A stretch of 64,000 nucleotides of DNA, taken from contig NZ_QLVE01000002.1 of the NCBI RefSeq assembly GCF_003331145.1, forward strand, positions 1 to 64,000, written 5' to 3'. The position numbers and the translations under genes are program-made. Source of the DNA: Exiguobacterium sp. TNDT2. GTDB taxonomy: Bacteria; Bacillota; Bacilli; Exiguobacteriales; Exiguobacteriaceae. Positions 32,424-41,719 of this stretch are shown one piece after another. Each line of letters starts with the position of its first letter. Position 1 is the first letter of the stretch. The notes beneath the pieces were generated by a model. It was not told the DNA's origin, ran no database searches, and was given only the letters and a program-made list of their open reading frames with translations.

Positions 32424-33473
32424 TTACCGCCAAAGTTGGACCGTGTTCGCGAACTCGATATCGGTCGCGATTTCCCCGTCGAGGGCATGTAAATCGAAAT
32501 CTTTGCCGTCGAGCCACTCCTGAAAATCGAAGATGACCGGGTCGCGGTCGCCACCGAGGGCGAACCACGTCTCGAGCGTCTCCGGGAAGTAAGCCGCCGT
32601 GTGAATCGTGCCGGCCCAGCTCTTGTACAGCTCCGAGAAGACGCCCTTATCCGAGTCGTTCATGAGCCGGAACGCGCTCTCGGCGTCTTGGACGATATGT
32701 TGATACATCTTGATTTCCATCATCCGGCGCGTTGAATCATCAAGATGGTAACGGTTCTCGTGTTGCAGCAGCTCGAAATGGTTCGTGCAGATGTTTGACT
32801 CGCGGACACGAATATCGCGCGGTGTCGCCTCGATGACCCGCGTCTTCGACGACTTGTCGTGGACGACATACGTGAACGAGCCGCGGTGCGGAATCTCTTG
32901 CAGCAGATCGACCGCCTCCTCGACCGTGGCGCACGTCTCGAGAATCATTCGGCCGATCATCTGACAGACGAACCCGTCCCCTGGCCGCCGTCGGTTGATG
33001 AAGTTATAACCCATGGCGAGCCCTTTCTCGTTCATCCCGTCCATTCGGCCGGTGACACGCGAGACGGGCCCGATGACGGCGTAACCCTCATCTGGTTGGA
33101 ACACGTTATAGCGTCCGTCGTATGTCATCGGATGATAGTCATAATTGCGGACAAGGAAGTTGTCCCCCGTCAAAATCGAACAGCCGCTGATCGGATTATT
33201 GACCCGGAAATGACCGAAATGAAGGAGCGTGTCGGCGAGCGTCAACTCGAGCTCGTCCTGAAGACCGAGCAGTTCTTCCCAAATCTTCGGGGCGAACCGG
33301 TCGAACGCCTGCTTCGCCTCGCGCTCATCAATCTCAAAGCGCGGGACGCGGAGCTTCCACTGGTCGGTCCGGTTCTCGAGCAGTTTGCTGCGCTTAATAT
33401 AAGTACCTTGAAAGCGGCCAAAGTCGTAGTGACTGCCGCGGAATTGTGTGAGTTCACTTGAGACACGTTGCAT
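32424..33473 (-). CDS. C45-family acyltransferase/linear amide hydrolase
   Basis: The 349-residue protein matches the C45 family (acyl-CoA:6-aminopenicillanate acyltransferase type; Ntn-hydrolase fold). The probable catalytic Cys is in SGCSILTG near residue 98, followed by NYDYHPMTYDGRY and GMNEKGLAMGYNFI, all family features. Such enzymes hydrolyse or transfer acyl groups on small amides; substrates of Bacillus members are mostly unknown. Its ribosome site GGGAGG lies inside a terminator-like hairpin (33475-33517), so translation may be restrained by structure. Confidence 0.8.
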   Translation of the reverse strand: MQRVSSELTQFRGSHYDFGRFQGTYIKRSKLLENRTDQWKLRVPRFEIDEREAKQAFDRFAPKIWEELLGLQDELELTLADTLLHFGHFRVNNPISGCSILTGDNFLVRNYDYHPMTYDGRYNVFQPDEGYAVIGPVSRVTGRMDGMNEKGLAMGYNFINRRRPGDGFVCQMIGRMILETCATVEEAVDLLQEIPHRGSFTYVVHDKSSKTRVIEATPRDIRVRESNICTNHFELLQHENRYHLDDSTRRMMEIKMYQHIVQDAESAFRLMNDSDKGVFSELYKSWAGTIHTAAYFPETLETWFALGGDRDPVIFDFQEWLDGKDFDLHALDGEIATDIEFANTVQLWR

Positions 33474-33474
33474 G

Positions 33475-33517
33475 AAAAAACCTCCCTTGCGCCTAGTATA
33501 ACGGACGCAACGGAGGT
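33475..33517 (-). terminator. Terminator/attenuator between receptor and C45 gene
   Basis: On the minus strand ACCTCCGTTGCG (33517-33506) pairs with CGCAAGGGAGGT (33491-33480), followed by TTTTTT. The 3' arm contains the ribosome site of the next gene, whose ATG starts one base after the T run. Confidence 0.8.
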
Positions 33518-33536
33518 CTGTCTGACTTGAGACTGT

Positions 33537-35276
33537 TTACAACTTGAACTGCCGGCTCATGCGTTGCATGTCCTCGGCCGTGTGCGACAAATCTTTGACG
33601 AGCCGGTTCATCGTCTCGCTCGTCGCCGACATCTGTTCGGTCGAGGCGGCCACTTCCTCGTTGCCGGCCGTGCTCTCTTCAGAAATCGACGCGATGTCCG
33701 AGAGACCACGTTTGATGTCGTCTTGGTTCGTCTTGACGCGCCCGAGTTGTCCTTGCATTGAGTTCGTCAGGCGTTGCATCTCGCGCACGCTCTGTTCGAT
33801 CTCGTTGAACGCCTGCTTCGTCGCTTCGAGCGTCCGCTTGCCGTCCTCGGCGGCGTGCATGCTGTCGGTGAACGTTTCGCCGAGCGCGATCGAGTTCTGT
33901 TTGACGCTGCCGACGATTTCTGAGATCTCACTGACCGATTTGGCGACGCTATCTGACAATTTTCGAATTTCAGAAGCGACGACGGCGAACCCTTTCCCGT
34001 GCTCGCCGGCGCGGGCCGCCTCGATGGCCGCATTCAACGCGAGCAAATTCGTCTGCGCCGAGATTTGACGGATCATCGTGACGAGCGTCGTCACTTCGTC
34101 CGCTTGTTGTTCAAAGTCTTTCACCTGTCCTTGCGACTCGCGCACTTGTAGATGAATGTTCGTCATCTTGCCGACAGCGTCCTCCATCAGTTCAAGTCCT
34201 TCGGCTGTCACCCGACTGACGACTTCTGCCTGCTCACTTACCCCGTTGCCGTCGTGCGCCGTCCGGTCGACGAGTCCCGAAAATTCGTTCATATGCCCGT
34301 ACAGCTTCATCGTGAGCACGCTCTGGTTCTCGACACCGCCCGCAATCTCTTCCATCGTGAACGCGATTTGCCGCGAGGCGTCGTTCACTTCTTCCGAGAT
34401 GCTCGCCACGTTGCCGCTCTCATCGCGCACCGTCTGAGCGGACGTCTGCAATCCGGAAATCAAATCACGGAGCATCTTCGTCATCTGGTCCATCGAGGCG
34501 GTGAGCCGCTTGATCTCATCATTTGCTTTCAACTGGATGTTGTTCACCTCATGAGCTGCCGTCGCCAAGTCACCGCTCGCGATGTGCGTCGCGACGCGTT
34601 CAAGCTCACGGAGCGGTCGGAGCTTCCAGCCGAGATAGCGCCAAATGAGGACCGAGGCGACCCCGAGCAAGATGACGAGTCCGATGAGGATCGGCGGCAG
34701 GCTCTCTTGGAGCACGGCTTCTGTCACCGCGGCGACGTCGCTCGCCCCTTTATCGATTCCGAGGACACCGATCACGTCCCCGCCTTGTATGATTGGAACG
34801 AGCGCGGTCATATAGTCCCCGTACTCTGGGTCTTCGACAATCGGTGTCGTGACGGTCCCACCGTCAAACACGGGTTTCGCGTCATCGAACGTCGTCGCCG
34901 TCGTCGGAGTGCCGATGTCGACCGCGTCTGATGCACTCATCCCGTCAACCATGATTTGAAGTTCTTCCCCGTCGGTCGCGAGTGTGTACACGTACATGGC
35001 CCCGATTTGCGTCCGATACGTGTCGAGCTGTTCCCGAAACTGCTCGAACCGTTCATCTTTCGCCGGATTTTGTAAAAAAGCCGCATACGCTTCCCCATCG
35101 ATCGCCTCACTGATGCGGGCCCCGTCCGCTAACAGGACCGCTTGCATCGAACGCTGTACCGTGTGTTTCGTACTGACGTACTGTAACACCCCAAACGTGA
35201 CGATGAGCAGCGTGATAAAGATTAACATCATCGCTAAAATCCGGGTCTGCAGTGACTGTGGTTTCTTCCGTCTCAT
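33537..35276 (-). CDS. Methyl-accepting chemotaxis protein
   Basis: GGAGGG sets the ATG at 35276 (579 residues). Layout: TM1 (about residues 12-35), extracytoplasmic sensor (about 36-195, Cache-like, with [11 protein letters not shown] and [18 protein letters not shown]), TM2 (about 197-218), HAMP, and a long signalling coiled coil with the hairpin tip [30 protein letters not shown]. It relays ligand binding to CheA/CheW. A sigma-D-like -10 element lies upstream (35305-35312), linking it to the flagellar regulon. The ligand is unknown. Confidence 0.93.
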   Translation of the reverse strand: MRRKKPQSLQTRILAMMLIFITLLIVTFGVLQYVSTKHTVQRSMQAVLLADGARISEAIDGEAYAAFLQNPAKDERFEQFREQLDTYRTQIGAMYVYTLATDGEELQIMVDGMSASDAVDIGTPTTATTFDDAKPVFDGGTVTTPIVEDPEYGDYMTALVPIIQGGDVIGVLGIDKGASDVAAVTEAVLQESLPPILIGLVILLGVASVLIWRYLGWKLRPLRELERVATHIASGDLATAAHEVNNIQLKANDEIKRLTASMDQMTKMLRDLISGLQTSAQTVRDESGNVASISEEVNDASRQIAFTMEEIAGGVENQSVLTMKLYGHMNEFSGLVDRTAHDGNGVSEQAEVVSRVTAEGLELMEDAVGKMTNIHLQVRESQGQVKDFEQQADEVTTLVTMIRQISAQTNLLALNAAIEAARAGEHGKGFAVVASEIRKLSDSVAKSVSEISEIVGSVKQNSIALGETFTDSMHAAEDGKRTLEATKQAFNEIEQSVREMQRLTNSMQGQLGRVKTNQDDIKRGLSDIASISEESTAGNEEVAASTEQMSATSETMNRLVKDLSHTAEDMQRMSRQFKL

Positions 35277-35304
35277 ATGATTCCCTCCAATCATCTTTAC
35301 TTGT

Positions 35305-35312
35305 ATATCGGA
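35305..35312 (-). promoter_or_regulatory. Sigma-D-like -10 element for the chemotaxis receptor
   Basis: On the minus strand TCCGATAT matches 7 of 8 positions of the sigma-D -10 consensus GCCGATAT, about 29 nt upstream of the start. The matching -35 (CACA instead of TAAA) is weak. Confidence 0.45.
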
Positions 35313-35333
35313 TGATTTTCAGGAAATGTGCAC

Positions 35334-35369
35334 GAAAAAAACGGATGTTTTCGACAAAAACCATCCGTT
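35334..35369 (-). terminator. Terminator of the 35373 lipoprotein gene
   Basis: AACGGATG (35340-35347) pairs with CATCCGTT (35362-35369), and the inner TTTT/AAAA extends it. Seven A residues at 35334-35340 form the T run on the minus strand. Confidence 0.8.
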
Positions 35370-35372
35370 CGT

Positions 35373-35822
35373 TCATTCATTTGTCGAATTTATAACCTCG
35401 AGCGGTATCGACACCTCGGCCTCACCGTCTTCTCCGATATGGAAAAGCGGCAGCGTCTCGGTGACGAATAAATCGGGGTTCAAATCCGCTTGATAGACGT
35501 ACGTCCGCACATCCCCTTCACGTTCAGCGACGATTTCACCGAACGGGATTGGGACACGCGTGCCGTCGACTTCATAACTGACAATCGTCGTCGGGTCGAG
35601 GCGACGGTCTTCGAGCATCCGAATCGTGAACAGCATCGTCGAGCTGTTCGTCCGCTCCAGTGAGACCGCAATCGATTCCGATTGGCCGGCCCGTTTATTG
35701 ATCATCGCATCATCGACGTCCTGCTCGAACACGACGTTCTCTTCGACCGGGTCATCTTGCACTTGTTGGCAACCGACAATTGTTGCCAATCCGATAATCA
35801 AGGCAATCACCAATGCACGCAT
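35373..35822 (-). CDS. Hypothetical lipoprotein, 149 aa
   Basis: Signal peptide with lipobox IVGC (Cys18), then an acidic linker and a compact beta-rich domain with LFTIRMLEDRRLDPTTIVSYEVDG and a closing EVSIPLEV. No catalytic motif seen. It lies 12 nt downstream of fabZ and probably shares its transcript. I do not recognise a family. Confidence 0.7.
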   Translation of the reverse strand: MRALVIALIIGLATIVGCQQVQDDPVEENVVFEQDVDDAMINKRAGQSESIAVSLERTNSSTMLFTIRMLEDRRLDPTTIVSYEVDGTRVPIPFGEIVAEREGDVRTYVYQADLNPDLFVTETLPLFHIGEDGEAEVSIPLEVINSTNE

Positions 35823-35834
35823 CTCGTTCTCTCC

Positions 35835-36257
35835 TCACTTCAAGGCGAAAGTGAGCTCCGCAACACACGCCACTTCTCCATCGACCGTCGCCACGGCGCG
35901 CCCTTTACCGATCGGTCCGCGCGCTTTCAAGATCTCGACCTCGAGGCGCAATTGGTCGCCCGGGACGACTTGACGTTTGAAGCGACATCCGTCGATGCCT
36001 GCGAAGAACGCGAGCTTGCCTCGGTTTGCCTCTTGCTTGAGCATGGCGAACGCGCCGACTTGCGCGAGCGCCTCGACGATCAAGACGCCAGGCATGACGT
36101 TATAGTCTGGGAAATGTCCATTGAAGAACTCTTCGTTCGCCGTCACATTCTTTAATCCAACGGCCCGTTTGCCTTCTTCGACTTCAAGAATCCGGTCGAT
36201 GAGCAAAAACGGGTACCGATGCGGGATCACTTCTTTAATCTGTTCAATCGTGTACAT
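35835..36257 (-). CDS. fabZ: 3-hydroxyacyl-ACP dehydratase FabZ
   Basis: The 140-residue hot-dog enzyme has the active-site helix [23 protein letters not shown] with catalytic His48 and Glu62, [13 protein letters not shown] at the start, and the usual length. It dehydrates 3-hydroxyacyl-ACP in fatty acid elongation. As in Bacillus (ywpB), it sits near flhO/flhP and mscL. It ends 12 nt before the lipoprotein gene. Confidence 0.96.
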   Translation of the reverse strand: MYTIEQIKEVIPHRYPFLLIDRILEVEEGKRAVGLKNVTANEEFFNGHFPDYNVMPGVLIVEALAQVGAFAMLKQEANRGKLAFFAGIDGCRFKRQVVPGDQLRLEVEILKARGPIGKGRAVATVDGEVACVAELTFALK

Positions 36258-36270
36258 GGTTCCACCACCC

Positions 36271-36522
36271 TTATGAGGTTAGCCAAAAATCGGTGATATG
36301 GCGCCACGTGTCGATGTTGAACACGTCCTTCCACTCGCCTCCGCCAATCACGCTGTACCCGATGATGGCCCCAATCGCAAGCATCACGAAAGCCAACAAC
36401 AAGACAACGATGACGCGTAACAAGATCGGGAAACGTCGATGGTTTGACAATCGCTTCCGCTTCGTCCGCTCTTTGGACTCGGTCTGTTCCGAGCCGTTCT
36501 GTTCTTCGTTCGCCACGTCCAT
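36271..36522 (-). CDS. EpuA-like small membrane protein
   Basis: The 83-residue protein has a charged N-terminus ([16 protein letters not shown]), one membrane helix (about residues 34-58, [23 protein letters not shown]), then [21 protein letters not shown]. This matches the EpuA family, often mislabelled as an RNA polymerase beta subunit in databases. It lies 13 nt upstream of fabZ in one operon. Its function is not established. Confidence 0.75.
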   Translation of the reverse strand: MDVANEEQNGSEQTESKERTKRKRLSNHRRFPILLRVIVVLLLAFVMLAIGAIIGYSVIGGGEWKDVFNIDTWRHITDFWLTS

Positions 36523-36727
36523 ACATCCTTTCAGCTGAATTGATTATAACATATTAGTACCAGGTAATAAAACTATTGCATGAGTTCCATCTAAGTGTAA
36601 CGTATCTCCAAATGTCGAACAAGCGTCCGGTCTAGAACAAGAGGAACGCTTTTATGAAATATTCCTGCCCGCTTCCACCGATGCTATGCTACCGTAAGAG
36701 TATTCATCCTATAGGAGGTACTATTTC

Positions 36728-37105
36728 ATGTGGAAAGAATTCAAAGAGTTTGCCATCAAAGGCAATGTGATCGACCTCGCCGTCGCCTTCATCCTCGGGG
36801 CCGCCTTCACGGCCATCGTCACGTCGCTCGTCAATGACATCTTCATGCCGTTCCTCGGCATCCTCATCGGTGGCATCGACTTCTCGATGCTCGCAGTGTC
36901 GGTGCTCGGCGTGAACGTGACGTACGGCAACTTCCTGCAAGAAATCGTCAAGTTTTTCCTCGTCGCCTTCGCCTTGTTCATGATGGTCAAAGTGTTGAAC
37001 CGTCTGAAACGCGAGCAAGCGGTCGAAGAGACGCCAGAGCCGGAACTGTCGCGTGAGGAACAGCTCCTGTCTGAGATTAGAGACTTGTTAAAAGAACGTC
37101 CGTGA
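36728..37105 (+). CDS. mscL: Large-conductance mechanosensitive channel MscL
   Basis: AGGAGG precedes the ATG at 36728. The 125-residue protein begins MWKEFKEFAIKGNVIDLAVAFILGAAFTAIV, the diagnostic S1/TM1 region of MscL, has TM2 (about 68-88), and a charged C-terminal helix. It opens under membrane tension to release solutes in osmotic downshock. Single gene between terminators; same neighbourhood as in Bacillus (fabZ-mscL). Confidence 0.96.
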   Translation: MWKEFKEFAIKGNVIDLAVAFILGAAFTAIVTSLVNDIFMPFLGILIGGIDFSMLAVSVLGVNVTYGNFLQEIVKFFLVAFALFMMVKVLNRLKREQAVEETPEPELSREEQLLSEIRDLLKERP

Positions 37106-37108
37106 CGT

Positions 37109-37144
37109 AAAAACGCCTGAATCAAAATCGGTTCAGGCGTTTTT
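37109..37144. terminator. Bidirectional terminator
   Basis: AAAAACGCCTGAA (37109-37121) pairs with TTCAGGCGTTTTT (37132-37144). It serves mscL and the convergent glycerate kinase gene, whose 3' end it overlaps. Confidence 0.92.
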
Positions 37145-38230
37145 GTCGAGGATCGACATTACTCGACTAACGGCGTTCGTGAGAAGCGGTTCTGCCTGTT
37201 GCATCGCTTCCTCGAGCGTCATTACCCGGGAAACGATTGGGAACACGGCTTGGATACCGACGTCTGGCACATCGACTAGGTCAGTCTGTCCAGCGAACAC
37301 GAGCGTCGGGATACCATGCGCATGGGCGAGTCGGGCCAGCCCGTACGGCGCTTTCCCGTGGAGCGACTGTTCATCGAACCGGCCTTCCCCGGTGATCAAC
37401 CAATCGGCCGTTCGCAACGTCTCCTCTAGGTTCGACCACCGTACTACCTCGTCAATCCCGCTCCCATATACGGCTCCGAGTTGATAGAGCGCGAAGCCGA
37501 TCCCGCCGGCCGCGCCCGCTCCAGGTTGTCCCGTCACATCACGCTCGAAGCAACGGGCATACGCGGCGAGCTGTTCGTCATAACGGGCGACGTCCGTTAG
37601 CGCCAATCCTTTCTGCGGACCGAATACGGCCGCTGCCCCTGATGGTCCGAGGAGCGGATTCGTCACGTCCGAGGCCAGACGCCACTCGACATGACGCGCT
37701 TCCGGGAGGAGTCCGGTCCAATCGACTTGCGCGACGCGCTCGAGTTGATGCGGGAACGAATCAATGACATGCCCTGTCTCATCAAGAAAGCGGACGCCGA
37801 GCGCCTCGAGCAAGCCTTTCCCTCCATCGACGGTCGCGCTCCCGCCGAGACCGACCGTGATGCGTGTCGCCCCGTGCCCAAGTGCATCTTTAATCTGCAG
37901 TCCCGTCCCATAAGAACTGTAGCGCCACGGGTCGAGCACGTCGATGAGGGTGAGGCCAGACGCCTCGGCAACTTCAATCACCACCTCGCGCGTTCGTTCC
38001 GACCAGCCATACCGGGCTTTCCGCACCGTCCTGTCAAGCGACATCACGTCTTGCGTGACCACCTCGGCCTGCGGGTGCGTCAAGAGCCACGCGTCCAAAA
38101 AACCTTCGCCGCCGTCTGAGATTGGCACCTCGATGACGTCATGTTCAGCGAGCGCTTCGCGCACCGCCCGATTGGCTTCCACGCTCGTGAGTGACCCTTT
38201 GAACGAATCCATCGCCACGACAATTCGCAT
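37133..38230 (-). CDS. Glycerate kinase (GarK/GlxK type 1)
   Basis: Two ATGs lie at 38236 and 38230 after GGAGGAGGG; the second has better spacing and starts MRIVVAMDSFKGSLTS, the family N-terminus. The 365-residue protein has ISDGGEGFLDAWL, ITVGLGGSATVDGGKGLLEALG, QPGAGAAGGIGFAL and LITGEGRFDEQSLHGKAP, all family motifs. It phosphorylates glycerate, feeding it into glycolysis. A glycolate oxidase fragment (55502) in the same window suggests the glyoxylate-glycerate route was once fuller. Confidence 0.92.
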   Translation of the reverse strand: MRIVVAMDSFKGSLTSVEANRAVREALAEHDVIEVPISDGGEGFLDAWLLTHPQAEVVTQDVMSLDRTVRKARYGWSERTREVVIEVAEASGLTLIDVLDPWRYSSYGTGLQIKDALGHGATRITVGLGGSATVDGGKGLLEALGVRFLDETGHVIDSFPHQLERVAQVDWTGLLPEARHVEWRLASDVTNPLLGPSGAAAVFGPQKGLALTDVARYDEQLAAYARCFERDVTGQPGAGAAGGIGFALYQLGAVYGSGIDEVVRWSNLEETLRTADWLITGEGRFDEQSLHGKAPYGLARLAHAHGIPTLVFAGQTDLVDVPDVGIQAVFPIVSRVMTLEEAMQQAEPLLTNAVSRVMSILDKNA

Positions 38231-38294
38231 GTCCATCCCTCCTCCGCTTCATTATAATGTAAAAACCGCTCCTCCGAAGAAGAACGGTTCATCA

Positions 38295-39077
38295 TCATGG
38301 ACGGAGCGACGTGACGAGCCCCATCATCTGGTCACTCATCGACAGCGCCCGTGAGTTCATCTGATACGCGCGTTGGGTGATTGTCATGTCGGTCATCTCT
38401 TTCGTCAAATCGACGTTCGACGATTCGAGCGTCCCTTCAATCAACAGATTGCCGAGCGGACGATCGACGTCCGCCGCCAAGTCAGCCGCATAGACGTTGT
38501 CACCGAGCGGACGCAATGCCGACGTGTTACGCACCTCGACGATATCGAGACGGCCGAACTCTTGCTCGACCCCGTTCACGCTGGCGACGACCATGCCGTC
38601 TTGACGGACGCGGTGCCCCGTCGCCTCGTTCGGCATGTCAATCGGATTGCCGTCCGCACCAAGGAGGGCGTTGCCGTTCACGTCGACGAGCGTCGTCGTG
38701 TCACCGACCGACAGTTGCAGGTTCCCGCTCCGAGTCAATCCGATACCGTTCTCCGTCTCGACGGCGAAGAACTGGCGGCTTGCTTTCAAGAACACATCAA
38801 GGCCACGGTCGGTCTTCCGAATCTGACCGATATTGAACTGTTGACTGATGTCCGCGACGTGGCCCCCGACCCCGATACGAATCCCGTTCGGCGTGTCACG
38901 TCCGACTTCAAGTTCGGCACGCGGTTGATTGTCATAAGCCTGTGACAAGAGCGAAGCGAAATGAGTCTGTTCCCGCTTATAGCCGGCTGTGTCGACGTTG
39001 GCGATGTTATGGCCCGTCACATCAAGCTGACGCTGGAGCTGTGTGAGTGACGATACCGAATTATAAATCGATTGCAT
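38295..39077 (-). CDS. flhP: Flagellar hook-basal body protein FlhP
   Basis: The 260-residue FlgG-family rod protein begins MQSIYNSVSSLTQLQRQLDVTGHNIANVDTAGYKRE and ends with the conserved C-terminal helix SNVDLTKEMTDMTITQRAYQMNSRAL. N- and C-terminal helices pack in the flagellar rod. It is 11 nt downstream of flhO in the same operon; order and neighbourhood match Bacillus flhO-flhP, next to mbl, so the symbol follows synteny. Confidence 0.92.
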   Translation of the reverse strand: MQSIYNSVSSLTQLQRQLDVTGHNIANVDTAGYKREQTHFASLLSQAYDNQPRAELEVGRDTPNGIRIGVGGHVADISQQFNIGQIRKTDRGLDVFLKASRQFFAVETENGIGLTRSGNLQLSVGDTTTLVDVNGNALLGADGNPIDMPNEATGHRVRQDGMVVASVNGVEQEFGRLDIVEVRNTSALRPLGDNVYAADLAADVDRPLGNLLIEGTLESSNVDLTKEMTDMTITQRAYQMNSRALSMSDQMMGLVTSLRP

Positions 39078-39088
39078 AAGCTTCCTCC

Positions 39089-39862
39089 TTAACGAATCCG
39101 AGCGATTTCAATGGCCCGCTCGGCACTCTTGTCATACGCTTGGACGACTTTTTGGTTCGCCTCGAACTGACGATACGTCGTCATCAAATCGGCCATCGTT
39201 CGATCGAGATCGACGTTCGCCTCTTCAATAAATCCTTGCTGGAACTGAACGTTCGCAGCGGGCAGGGCGTCTCCATTGACCCGATAATCGTTCCCGACTT
39301 GTTCGAGTGTCGCCAAGTCATCGATTTGGACGGCACCGAGCGTCGCCACGTTTTGACCGAGCGACGTGATTTGACCGTCGTCTGACAAGGTGAACTCACT
39401 TGACGGCAATTGAATCCGCGCGCCGGCATCCGAGAGGATGTAGCCGCCGTCCGCTGAACGCAAGAAGCGCTCCTCATCGACCGCGAAGCGTCCGTTCGTC
39501 GTATAGAGCGTCTCACCGTTTTGTTCAACGGCAAACATGGCCGCTCCGGTAAAGTCAGCCGGTACTTTCATATATACGTCAGTCGGGCTGCCCGTCTCCG
39601 AGATGCTGCCTGTCGAGAAACGTGGCATCGTCTCTTGCAGATAGACGCCCGTCGACAGCGTGCCGACCTCACCTTGTACGCGTGATCCCGCATTCCCAGA
39701 GTGGCTCACTTGAGCGAGCAACATTTCCGGGAATGAACGGACGACGCCGTTTGACGCCTTGAATCCAGGTGTCCGGACGTTTCCAAGGTTATTGCTTAAA
39801 ATCTCTTGTTGACGTTGAAGCGCGTTCATCGCGCCTGCCGCCGTATATAATCCGCGTAGCAT
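39089..39862 (-). CDS. flhO: Flagellar hook-basal body protein FlhO
   Basis: The ATG at 39862 gives MLRGLYTAAGAMNALQRQQEILSNNLGN and 257 residues; an earlier in-frame ATG lacks a ribosome site. The FlgG-type N-terminal motif and the C-terminal EEANVDLDRTMADLMTTYRQFEANQKVVQ are intact. It forms part of the rod. A good sigma-D promoter lies 39 nt upstream, as for flhOP in Bacillus subtilis. Confidence 0.92.
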   Translation of the reverse strand: MLRGLYTAAGAMNALQRQQEILSNNLGNVRTPGFKASNGVVRSFPEMLLAQVSHSGNAGSRVQGEVGTLSTGVYLQETMPRFSTGSISETGSPTDVYMKVPADFTGAAMFAVEQNGETLYTTNGRFAVDEERFLRSADGGYILSDAGARIQLPSSEFTLSDDGQITSLGQNVATLGAVQIDDLATLEQVGNDYRVNGDALPAANVQFQQGFIEEANVDLDRTMADLMTTYRQFEANQKVVQAYDKSAERAIEIARIR

Positions 39863-39900
39863 GGTCGTCTTCCCTTCATCGTTCAAATTCTTCACTTCTT

Positions 39901-39928
39901 ATATCGTACCAAAGGAACGCTTCGTTTA
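39901..39928 (-). promoter_or_regulatory. Sigma-D promoter of flhO-flhP
   Basis: On the minus strand TAAA (39928-39925), a 16-nt spacer and TACGATAT (39908-39901) match the sigma-D consensus TAAA-N15-GCCGATAT well. Location directly before a flagellar operon supports it. Confidence 0.65.
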
Positions 39929-39945
39929 CCGTTTTTCTAAAAAAA

Positions 39946-39976
39946 CTAAAAAACCACTTCCTCGTGAAGTGGTTTT
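39946..39976 (-). terminator. Terminator of the truncated kinase locus
   Basis: AAAACCACTTC (39950-39960) pairs with GAAGTGGTTTT (39966-39976) around CTCGT, with A residues on the left giving a T run on the minus strand. Confidence 0.85.
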
Positions 39977-39979
39977 GCA

Positions 39980-41458
39980 TCAAGCGACAATCGGAAGTTC
40001 GACCGTCATAATCGTCCCATTCCCCAATTCCGAACGTACGTTGATCGTCCCTCCGTGCGATTCAATAATCTCTTTACAGATGGCGAGTCCGAGGCCGGTG
40101 CCTCCAATATGGCGACTCTGCTCGCTCTGAACACGGTAGAACTTCTCAAACAGTCGTTCGGCATCTGCGGGCGCCACACCCATCCCTTCGTCTTCGATGG
40201 CGATCCGGATGACATCGTCCTCGCACGAGACGTTGACGACAATGTTACCGCCGTCGGGTGAATATTTTATGGCGTTGTTCAAAATGTTCGAGAACACTTG
40301 ACGCAGTTGCGCCGGGTCCCCGGAGACGCGAAGCGTTTCATCACATTCGAAATGAAATGCATGCAACTCGGTCGAACCGGCATGAATCTCAAGGACGTCC
40401 GACAATAGTTCGAACAAACTCTCGACTTTGAAGTCTTGCTGGCCCTTACCGGCCTCCATCTTCTGCACGTCGAGCAAATTGCTGACAAGCCGCTCGAGTC
40501 GGGTCTTCTCGCTATGAATCATGCTCAAGTAGCGTTTCCGCTTCTCTTCGTCGACATGACGATGTTCAAGTAGTTCGGTAAAGCCGAGAATGGATGTGAG
40601 CGGGGTTCGAAGCTCATGAGAGACCGTCGCGACGAGTTCCGTCTTCAAGCGGTCGACTTCAATCTCTTTCGTGATATCCCGCGACACAAACATCACGCCG
40701 AAACGTTCGTCCTGCAGTTCAATCGGTTCGGCGTACATCCGTACGGTACGTCTTCCCCTTTGCATCGAATACGTAAACGTCTCGTCAAAAATCCCACAGT
40801 TTTTGGCCCGGTTCGTGAAGCGCTTGAAACCGTCTTGGTCATCAATTTGCGCCATGAAGGGTTCATAAAACGCGTCGATTGGATACAGGCTTTGACGGTC
40901 TCCAAACAGGAAAGGTTGTTCATACAGATTAAATAGTGCCTCGTTGGCGAAACATTGATTGGTGTCCGTCTCGACGAAGACGATGGCGTCACGCATCGTG
41001 TGCAAGATGCGGGCTGTCTTCTCCCGCTCCTTCTCGAGTTCATCGTGCTGGTGAATCAACGAGCTTGACATCTCCGAGAACGATTTCGACAATTGTCCGA
41101 CCTCGTTTTGGAGCGGTTCGATTGGAATGAGCGTGGCGTACGGGTCGACCGCGAGTCGTTCACTGTTCGCTATGAGTGCTTGGAGTTGCTTTGTCAAACG
41201 TACGACGTACGGTTGCAAACTGACGAACAAGATGAATAAAGCACCAAGCAAAATGAGCAACCACATCCATTGGGCTTTGGCGAGCTGTTCGGATAACTCT
41301 TCCCGCAAGCTCGTCTCTTGAGAGTCAAGTTCGGACCGATAATCGGTGAACACCGATTCCATATCGACGATGCTCGCGCTCATATCGGCCGCACTGCTCG
41401 ATGGCTGATTGCCGAGACACTGTACCCAGACATTGATGAGCCGCAACGTGCGCTCCAC
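39980..41458 (-). pseudogene. Sensor histidine kinase truncated at its 5' end
   Basis: The frame holds a sensor remnant (from about SASIVDMESVFTDYRSEL), one membrane helix (WMWLLILLGALFILFVSL), HAMP, a PAS domain, HisKA (SHELRTPLTSILGF) and an intact ATPase domain (NNAIKYSPDGG, EDEGMGV, GTGLGLAI). The expected first membrane helix and signal region are absent: codons upstream of about 41400 are the antisense of a different gene's 3' end. There is no ribosome site or promoter. A deletion has fused this gene head-to-head with a transcription-regulator fragment (41399-41671). Catalytic parts are whole but membrane sensing is not. Confidence 0.75.
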
Positions 41459-41671
41459 AATGTCTACAATCTCATTTATCGCTTGAAGAAGACGCTCGCC
41501 GAATATGATTTAAGCATCTCGGTCCAGACGATCAACAACGGCTATTCGCTCCATTTGGATGATGCCTGTCTATGCGACTATCATGATTGGTTGGACGCAA
41601 AAGAAAAGCCGTTCACGCAGGCGGACTTGAGCGCTCGTCTCTTCGTGGACAAAGACTATATGTGGCATTAA
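41399..41671 (+). pseudogene. 3' fragment of a SARP/BTAD-type response regulator
   Basis: From about 41399 the plus strand encodes LIAETLYPDIDEPQRALHNVYNLIYRLKKTL, the winged-helix DNA-binding signature of SARP-type regulators (usual form: LWPDxD...LRxxIYRLRKAL), followed by a short C-terminal region to TAA 41669-41671. The receiver domain and helix start are missing; to the left lies the kinase on the opposite strand. The natural reading is that a kinase and a CheY-SARP regulator were divergent partners and one deletion removed both 5' parts and the shared promoter region. Confidence 0.65.
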
Positions 41672-41719
41672 AAAAGAGCTTTACCAGAATCCAGGAGAAG
41701 CTCAGCTCATAGACTATTG

